A program made the translations under genes and the position numbers. The notes beneath the pieces were generated by a model. The model was not told the DNA's origin. It did no database searches and was given only the letters and a program-made list of their open reading frames with translations. Below, one piece after another: positions 58,015 to 64,000 of a stretch of DNA of 64,000 nucleotides. Every line of letters starts with the position of its first letter. Position 1 is the first letter of the stretch. This DNA is from Massospora cicadina (Eukaryota > Entomophthoromycota > Entomophthoromycetes > Entomophthorales > Entomophthoraceae): contig JAKSZP010013585.1 of assembly GCA_022478985.1 (NCBI GenBank), forward strand, positions 1-64,000, written 5' to 3'.

Positions 58015-58421
58015 GTTATGAGAAAGAAAAGCTTTTTAATTAAAGCTACTTAGATTATATAAAATTATATCAATTTACCTAAAATGAGTTTTTATATAAG
58101 TAAATTAGGAAACACAAAATTTATATTCCTATAGTTTCGTAGTAAATGGTCAATGTAAGTCAACATGCAATCAAGTAAAATGAGACCATTTAAAAGAAGT
58201 TTTCAGGGCTTTATATGCAACTAAAAAAGAGTTATGTTCATATATGCATAGTATATTTAACTTGAGCTTTGTAATACTTATGAGTAAATAACTTTATTTA
58301 TAAATTCATATAAGGGATATAGATAAGAAGATAAAAATATTAGTATTTGAATTTGACTAATAAAATCTCAAGAATAAGATTTTTTAAAATGATAATTAAA
58401 AAAGCTTTTCTTTCTCATAAC
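58015..58421. repeat. Inverted repeat formed by head-to-head LINE 5' ends
   Basis: The 5' terminus of LINE E (58015-58042) and of LINE F (58393-58421) are near-perfect inverted copies of about 28 nt, differing by one A. Each contains AGCTTTTCTTTCTCATAAC on its own coding strand. About 350 bp of AT-rich DNA lies between them. Confidence 0.85.
58051..58397. other. AT-rich spacer between divergent LINEs E and F
   Basis: No gene is recognised; there are long A and T runs. It is flanked on both sides by LINE 5' ends pointing outward. Confidence 0.5.
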
Positions 58422-58483
58422 AATAAATTTAGTTACTACAATTTGATTTGAACAGAAAATTTAGTTGATCACACAAAGGAAAG

Positions 58484-59905
58484 ATGGGCAACTTTATCAA
58501 TAAAAATAATACAACATGGGCGAGCGTCATGGCGAGTGGTGCACTTAATGGTGCAACTAAGGGCAAGAAACGCCCTGGAGGGGGACCAGGAACCCAATAT
58601 GCAAAGAAATCGCAAACTCAGACACCATTGGTTTATGGTATTCAGTGTAAATCACGCGCAATATATGTACAATCATCCAACCAACCCTTATCAAAGGTGG
58701 AACATGGGATCAGACTCTTCCTTGGGGATGAGTCACTGACCCTATGAGAGAAAACATGTGAGGCACAGCCCTCACTTTTCCCTCACGCGGTGTATGTAGC
58801 CACCAACAACATGAGCCACAGCTGGATCAATATTGGTTTTAAAACAGCTGATGAATCTGATGCCACAGCAAAAGTCTGTGTGAAAATTGCCCTCCCTGAG
58901 GGCAAAAAAATTGTGCGCACCGCACGCACCAGATGGAAGAAAGTGAAAACTTTGTTCATCTCTTTCAGCTCGCTCCCCACCAACCTTCCTTGTAAGGTAA
59001 TCGAGGAGGAGCTCCACAAAGGTCTCATGGCCTACGGAGAAAGTCAGCAACTCAAATCACAGCAATTTTGCCTGATGCCCAACCTGTGCATGGGCAAAGC
59101 TATCTCTGTAATCAATCCCTTCCCAGAAGTGGAAGAGGACTTATCCAGAATTCCCCACACAGCAGAATTTCACTTTGAAGATGGGGGCCAGTCAGCTGCA
59201 TTCCAAGTTACACCAGAACGTTCACCGCCCATTTGCAACCACTGTGGCTCACTGGGCCACAAGGAACATGCATGCCCTGTAAAAGAGGGCTTAATGGAAA
59301 ATGACTATTGTGAGGAAGCAATGGATGAAGATAATGAAAACTTCACCAAAATGACTGACGGTCACCACCCATTCCGCTGGGGTGAAGATGGACTATACTC
59401 CATTGTGGACCCAGTTACAAGCAAACAACTTAAAGTGGCACAAAAAGCCCGCAAGTGAGCATCGGCCAAAGTGGTGGCACACGCGGAGTCTGCTATTAAC
59501 CCCAGACAAATTTGTTTGGATATTTTGGATATTCACCAAGCCAACCAATCAGAACAATATATCCAGGTCAAAAATTTTCACAGTAACCTGACCGAGTCAC
59601 AAAGTGACATCAGTCATGCACATACTGAGGAACAATGCAACTGCGATTTGGGCGAAAATTCGGTGCACAATTCACCAAAATCGAACCTCAAAAATACAAA
59701 ATCCAATCAACAATCCACATCAAATCAACATGAGGCCTGTGCAGGAAAAGTTGACGCAAATGCAAAAAACCGCAATTCCATTGAATCAATGGGTCAGATC
59801 AAGGGAACCAACAATGGAAGTGAAAGAGTTGGAGTACAGATGCGGAGCATGGCCAAAATGAGCTGTGGTGGGATAGGGCCAGAGGGCCCTCCCAACTGCT
59901 CCTGA
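58484..59905 (+). pseudogene. LINE F ORF1: gag-like protein with intact CCHC knuckle, two in-frame TGA
   Basis: One frame of 474 codons runs from ATG 58484 (MGNFINKNNTTWASVMASG) to TGA 59905, with no frameshift and only two internal TGA codons (58745-58747, 59456-59458). The N-terminus has a basic stretch (TKGKKRPGGGPG). The middle reads LPEGKKIVRTARTRWKKVKTLF, QFCLMPNLCMGKAISVINPFPE. The knuckle CNHCGSLGHKEHACP (codons about 250-265) is a complete CX2CX4HX4C. The C-terminal part is polar (Asn, Gln, Ser). The first TGA falls where relatives have Trp (LWEKFC), which suggests TGG to TGA. Confidence 0.88.
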
Positions 59906-59909
59906 GGCG

Positions 59910-59924
59910 CTGAGGGCACCTCAG
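59910..59924 (+). promoter_or_regulatory. Hairpin after LINE F ORF1 stop
   Basis: CTGAGG-GCA-CCTCAG, a perfect 6-bp stem with a 3-nt loop, starts 4 nt after the ORF1 TGA and lies 11 nt before the ORF2 ATG at 59936. Confidence 0.55.
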
Positions 59925-59935
59925 TGTCAATAGGG

Positions 59936-62900
59936 ATGCTAAACATCGCGGGAGCCAGGGCTCATATGTCCCAAGCCACAAGCTGGCATTCCTGCGAAAA
60001 CCTCTTGTAGACATCTTGGCCATCCAAGAAACCCACTGTCTACAAGGGGAAGAAGGATTCTGGTCAACCAGGGTCACACCATCACAATCAGTATGGATGT
60101 CTCACTGTGGGGTGATTGTCCAAAATAACAAAAAATTTAAAATTACAAATTTGTCATCACACTTGCACAGTTGAGTCCTGGTAGCAACAATCACATGCCA
60201 AGAGGAAATAATTTTGATAGCATGTATCTATGCACTGTGCACTGAAACTGAGAGAAAATAATTTTTTGAAAACATTACTACTCTCACCGTCCCACAAGAT
60301 ACCATTATGTTAGGCAATCTCAACTGCTGGGATAACCCCTGATACAGATCAATGGCCTAATCCCAGGGGATACCCACCTGGACACATTGAATTCCGCACA
60401 ATGAAGGCATCTCTTGGCTTACAGGATGCTCTTCCTCCCAATTCACCACTCCTTCCCCACATGACATGGCCCAACATATGTGAGGGAGCGCTCATATCGA
60501 TGAGTCGCATTGTCACATCCTCATCCCACAATCCCACCACTCAAGAATCTCCAAATTTGTAACAAAAAAGATCAATTTTTCTGACCACCGATTAGTTATG
60601 GTGCAGTTAGCGCCAACCCAATCCCACACACAGGTATCACCTTGGAGAAAGCTTCACCCAAGAAATATAAAATTGCCCGAGATATCTGACTGGGTTAAAA
60701 ACAAGGCTACAAACCCAGAATTCACAGCCCCATTCACTTCAGATCCCATCAGAACATGGGAAAATTTCAAAAAGGATTTAATCAACAAAACCTGACATAT
60801 TGCATCATGTAAGTACACCGCGGACACAGCCACAATCAAACGTAACTTGGTGGAACTAGACCACCTGGGAATAAATACTCTGAGATCTGGCTATAGACCT
60901 AACTGGGGATGCAAATGGGCAGAAATTTCTGCCCAACTTAACAACCTCATCTTCGAACACCAACATAGGATCAAAGTATTGAACAAATGTAAGTTCATAA
61001 AGGAAGGTGAAACCTGTTTGACATACTTTTTCCACCAATTCCACTCCCGTGGAAACCAGCCTGCATGCAAACAGGTCCACAAGACCAATGGCACAGTGGC
61101 AACTGACCCTGAGGAGGTCAAGGCGGAAGTACACTGCTATTACACTAAATTATATCGTGAAACGCCAACAGATTCACAAGAAGTTAAAGAATCTATACAA
61201 ACTGCCAAGATACAAAGTACACCACCAAATTACAATATAGTATCCCTTATTACACGGGAGGAGCTTTGGGAAACAATTCGCGGTGCACCACGTAGGAAAT
61301 GCCCAGGGCCTGATGGGATACCCTACAAATTTTACAAAAAATATTTTCAACAAATCTCCCCCTCCTATTGGCGTCAATGAACCAGAGTTTTTTGGAAACA
61401 CGCCTATTACCAGGAGGCCATGAATCCTACGTTATAACCTTGTATAAAAAGGGTGACAAGTTGGACCTGGCCAACTGGCGCCCAATTGCACTCTCCAACA
61501 CTGACACAAAAATTCTAACAAAAATTTTAGCAGCTATATTAGGCGCAATTGCATCTGACGTCTTATCACCCAATAGTTTGGGTTTATACCAGGGCGTTCA
61601 ATCTGGAACAACATTCACCCTGTTGCAAACATTTGCCGATCCAAAGCAACTGGTGCCCTGGTCTTCTTGGATCAGGAAAAGGCGTATGACCGTGTTAGCT
61701 GGCCATACCTAAAAGAATGTCTACATGCCTTCAAACTCCCACCAAGATACATAAAATGGGCGATGCTCCTAACAGATCTGCAAGCATGGCTGTATGCGGC
61801 CCTGGATTCCTAACAAACAATATCAAACCACACAGAGGGCTCAAACAAGGGGATCCCCTCAGCCCACTGCTATACAATTTCAGCCTTGACCCGCTCCTCC
61901 GAGTAACTGACTCACGTCTCATGGGGATAACCGCACAAGGACAACCAACAGTCAAGATACTGGCCTTTGCAGATGACTGCGTAGCAGGTATAGCAAACAA
62001 TGAAGATGCCCGACAGCTGGAACATAATCTAGAGGAATACTCCAAGGTGAGCAATGCATCGCTAAACAAAAAGAAGACAGAAATCATCCTCTTAGGCAAA
62101 TACACAAACAATTGGGCTACAACATCAGAACCTTATACTAACACATGAAGAAAAAACCCAATTATTTTACCCATTGCAACACCTCCCACCACCACTCCTG
62201 TCTGACACCTTGGAATCTGGCTAGAATCAGGGGGATATGCTAATGAGACAATGGAAAGTAACCTGTTACAACGGGTATCCAAACGCGTCGCCTCCCTCAA
62301 GGGAAGAACCCCAGGACTAACAGGACGAGCTACAGTTACTAACTCGCTCATCCTCCCAATACTGTGGTACCAGACCCATGCGATAGCCTTCTCACCTACC
62401 TTTATAACTTTAATCCGAGCGCTTATCCAGGGCTGGCTGTGGCCTGGCTCTCACCCTCCTATAAGGATGGAAACACTATTTGGCCCACGCTCAAGCGGAG
62501 GCATGGGACTGATAGATTTTGAGAGCCATGCCAATCACATTCTAGGTACCTGGATAAAGGAAATCCTTGCTCCAGACCTCCCGCAACAACATTGGTCCAG
62601 AGCAGCAAGGACTAACTTTGCACAGGCGCTCAAATTAACCAACCCACATAGTCCACCCAGACTACTTTCGTACCTTGCCAAGCACCTTACTGCAACGGGT
62701 CCGCATGAAACCTCCCCTCATTTCAAACATATCCTCCAAACTATCCGCCATATGGGATGGACCATAGAGAACACGGGTACTATGCAGGGAAGGGGACGAC
62801 CCAGCCCCCAATTCAAATTAAGAAACCCAGAAAACCACCCCCAGAGGGATATGCTCGCAACAACCCCAAGCATAGCTAGGATGGAATACCTAGATATGTT

Positions 62901-63481
62901 GGACATTCCCTATGATTTAACCACACAGAAGGCAATGTGGAAAATGACTCACCACCCACTCTTACAGCCGAGGATAAGAGCAAACGCCTGGCGCTGTCTG
63001 AGAAGGACTTATAGGATGGCGGACCATTCCAACTACCTCCACAAAACATGTGCAGTATGTGGAGGGGAGGGATCCCTACATCAACGCCTAGAAACATCCC
63101 CCCCAACCAAAGCTATATGGCAGGAGGTTGCACGCCTGCTTAAGATCCAAAATGAACAAGAATTCTCGATATCAAAGAGCATCTTCGCGCCCCAGATCGA
63201 GTCACCAATCCCATCTACCCTCCGTTCAAAAAATAATACCCATTGCAATGTGGAAAATCCACACAATTGCATTAGATGCGTTCAAGGGCACGGTCCCAAC
63301 CATTCATGGGGTTATTAACAGATTCCATGTCCACTTACTGGGGCACTTCCAAGCCTGGCTCTATGGATATATGAGACCAAGGCAAAAAGCGCTCATAGAA
63401 CCATGGTTCCCACTCTGGTTTCTCCACACAGACCCTTTCCTTCACACCTGTTCCAAAGCAGGGGAAACCCCCTCGGAGTAG
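59936..63481 (+). pseudogene. LINE F ORF2: endonuclease, RT and zf-RVT-like region
   Basis: About 1182 codons. It starts MLNIAGARAHMS, with a frameshift near 59975. Endonuclease: KLAFLRKPLVDILAIQETHC, MSHCGVIVQNNKKFKI, LGNLNCW (Asp to Asn) and NFSDHRLVMVQ (about 60580), with stops at about 60170 and 60255. RT: RKCPGPDGIPYKFYKKYF, LANWRPIALSNTDTKILTKI, DQEKAYDRVSW (motif A), HRGLKQGDPLSPLLYNFSLDPLL and FADDCVAGIANN (61970), so motifs A to C are kept. A 355-codon frame (62251-63318) follows, with the zinc motif CAVCGGEGSLHQRLETS: the expected His is displaced and the last Cys is Ser. After another shift the C-terminus is WKIHTIALDAF to HTCSKAGETPSE, TAG 63481. Frameshifts also near 61370, 61620 and 62150. 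Confidence 0.87.
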
Positions 63482-63593
63482 TGCACCAAGCCCCCCATAC
63501 CTGGCAGTCCCACTCGCAACAGGGGTAACTTGAGTACCCTGGGGTGCCCAATTTTGTATTTGTCAGTTATTTCCTTAGTTTTACATATATTTG

Positions 63594-63640
63594 GTAATGT
63601 CCATCCCCTGGTCAGCTTACCTCAGTTAAATAAAAAATAA
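63594..63640 (+). other. LINE F 3' end motif and A-rich tail
   Basis: GTCCATCCCCTGGTCAGC followed by an AAATAAAA-type tail. LINEs A-E have the equivalent of this motif (for example minus strand CCATGGTCGGCCTTCC in D) directly before their own AATAAA-type ends. Confidence 0.6.
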
Positions 63641-63649
63641 TAAATAAAG

Positions 63650-64000
63650 TTACAGCAGTAGCTTGATATTATTTTACTTACTTAAGGTTAGCCTGTCAAA
63701 GGGATGCACATTATTGAAGATAAAAAGATGAGAAAACTAAACTAAATTTTTAAAGTCAGAATAATAAGGATTGAATCACCTAAATTAAATGTTTAAAAAA
63801 ATTAATTAAAACTAATCCAGGTAGGAAAAAACAAATTGCTATCAAACCATGGTGTAGGGGGAGGGGGACTAGGAGGCATATTGTTGGCATGGCATCGGTG
63901 TTCCTGGCTCAGATGAAGGCAGAAAGCAAAGGTGTGGGGGCATCCACAGAGTGAGGTTTAAAGAGTGCTAAGGGAGGTTCATGGTTTCCAAAAGAGCTGT
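63650..64000. other. 3' flank, no gene recognised
   Basis: AT-rich to 63840, then more G-rich with GGGGGAGGGGGAC. No domain is readable on either strand. Confidence 0.45.

Larger units (their letters stand above)
52637..58037 (-). mobile_element. LINE E, diverged Tad1-like non-LTR retrotransposon
   Basis: About 5401 bp with a perfect 13-bp TSD AATTAAAGCTACT (52624-52636 and 58038-58050). ORF1 56418-57915, ORF2 52832-56449. It shares domain order and the CTTTTCTTTCTC 5' terminus with LINEs A-D, but the proteins are clearly different, so it is a separate family. It is heavily mutated. Confidence 0.92.
58398..63640 (+). mobile_element. LINE F, diverged Tad1-like non-LTR retrotransposon (best preserved)
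   Basis: The only LINE here on the plus strand, about 5.24 kb. The 5' end is set by homology with LINE E at AAAAAAGCTTTTC. The 3' end is the A/T-rich tail AAATAAAAAATAATAAATAAA ending near 63640-63646. I could not find a clear TSD because both flanks are A-rich. ORF1 is 58484-59905 and ORF2 59936-63481. It has fewer disruptions than the others. Confidence 0.88.

Noticed and set aside
58484..63481. Considered LINE F as an intact autonomous element
   Set aside because: ORF1 has two stops and ORF2 has several frameshifts, an altered endonuclease motif (LGNLNCW) and a damaged zinc motif.

Overview
The window is eukaryotic repeat DNA, most likely from a filamentous fungus and possibly a basidiomycete. 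That is inferred from the element types: Ty3/Gypsy LTR retrotransposons, two of them chromodomain-bearing, and Tad1-like LINEs with a zinc-knuckle ORF1. I see no host gene, rRNA, tRNA or CRISPR array. Essentially all coding signal belongs to decayed retrotransposons.

From about 1300 to 46050 the sequence is one four-level nest, supported by perfect 5-bp target-site duplications (TSDs). The oldest layer is Gypsy-0 (+), seen as three pieces: RT/RNase H at 1300-2362, integrase start at 33315-34047 and integrase end at 45530-46050. Gypsy-2 (-, 2363-33314, TSD CCATC) and Gypsy-3 (+, 34048-45524, TSD GCCTA) split it. Gypsy-2 was itself hit by Gypsy-1 (-, 2491-13849, TSD AGTAT), by LINE B (-, 15291-20568) and by Gypsy-4 (-, 20901-26826, TSD GTAGC). 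LINE A (-, 7644-12921) sits in the 5' LTR of Gypsy-1, and LINE C (-, 40028-45294) in the 3' LTR of Gypsy-3. With the inserts removed, the paired LTRs match in length: 1157/1156, 1151/1153, 837/842 and 743/742 bp.

Outside the nest lie LINE D (-, 46581-51851), a diverged LINE E (-, 52637-58037) and LINE F (+, about 58398-63640). E and F are head to head and separated by about 350 bp of AT-rich DNA. The short stretches at 1-1299, 46051-46565, 51867-52623, 58051-58397 and 63650-64000 contain no gene I can recognise.

LINEs A-D are one family of about 5.27 kb: a 97-nt 5' UTR with a hairpin, ORF1 of about 470 codons with a CCHC knuckle, ORF2 of about 1205 codons with AP-like endonuclease, RT and zf-RVT-like motif, and a 3' end of about 140 nt ending in AATAAA-type sequence. 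E and F are related but diverged families. All coding regions carry stops or frameshifts, so none is likely autonomous now. LINE F ORF1 and the RT core of LINE C are the best preserved parts. The Gypsy elements fall into two groups. Gypsy-1 and Gypsy-4 carry a chromodomain, share their PPT end and their sequence after the LTR, and have no visible gag. Gypsy-2 and Gypsy-3 keep gag and share a TGGTGCTC-type primer binding site.
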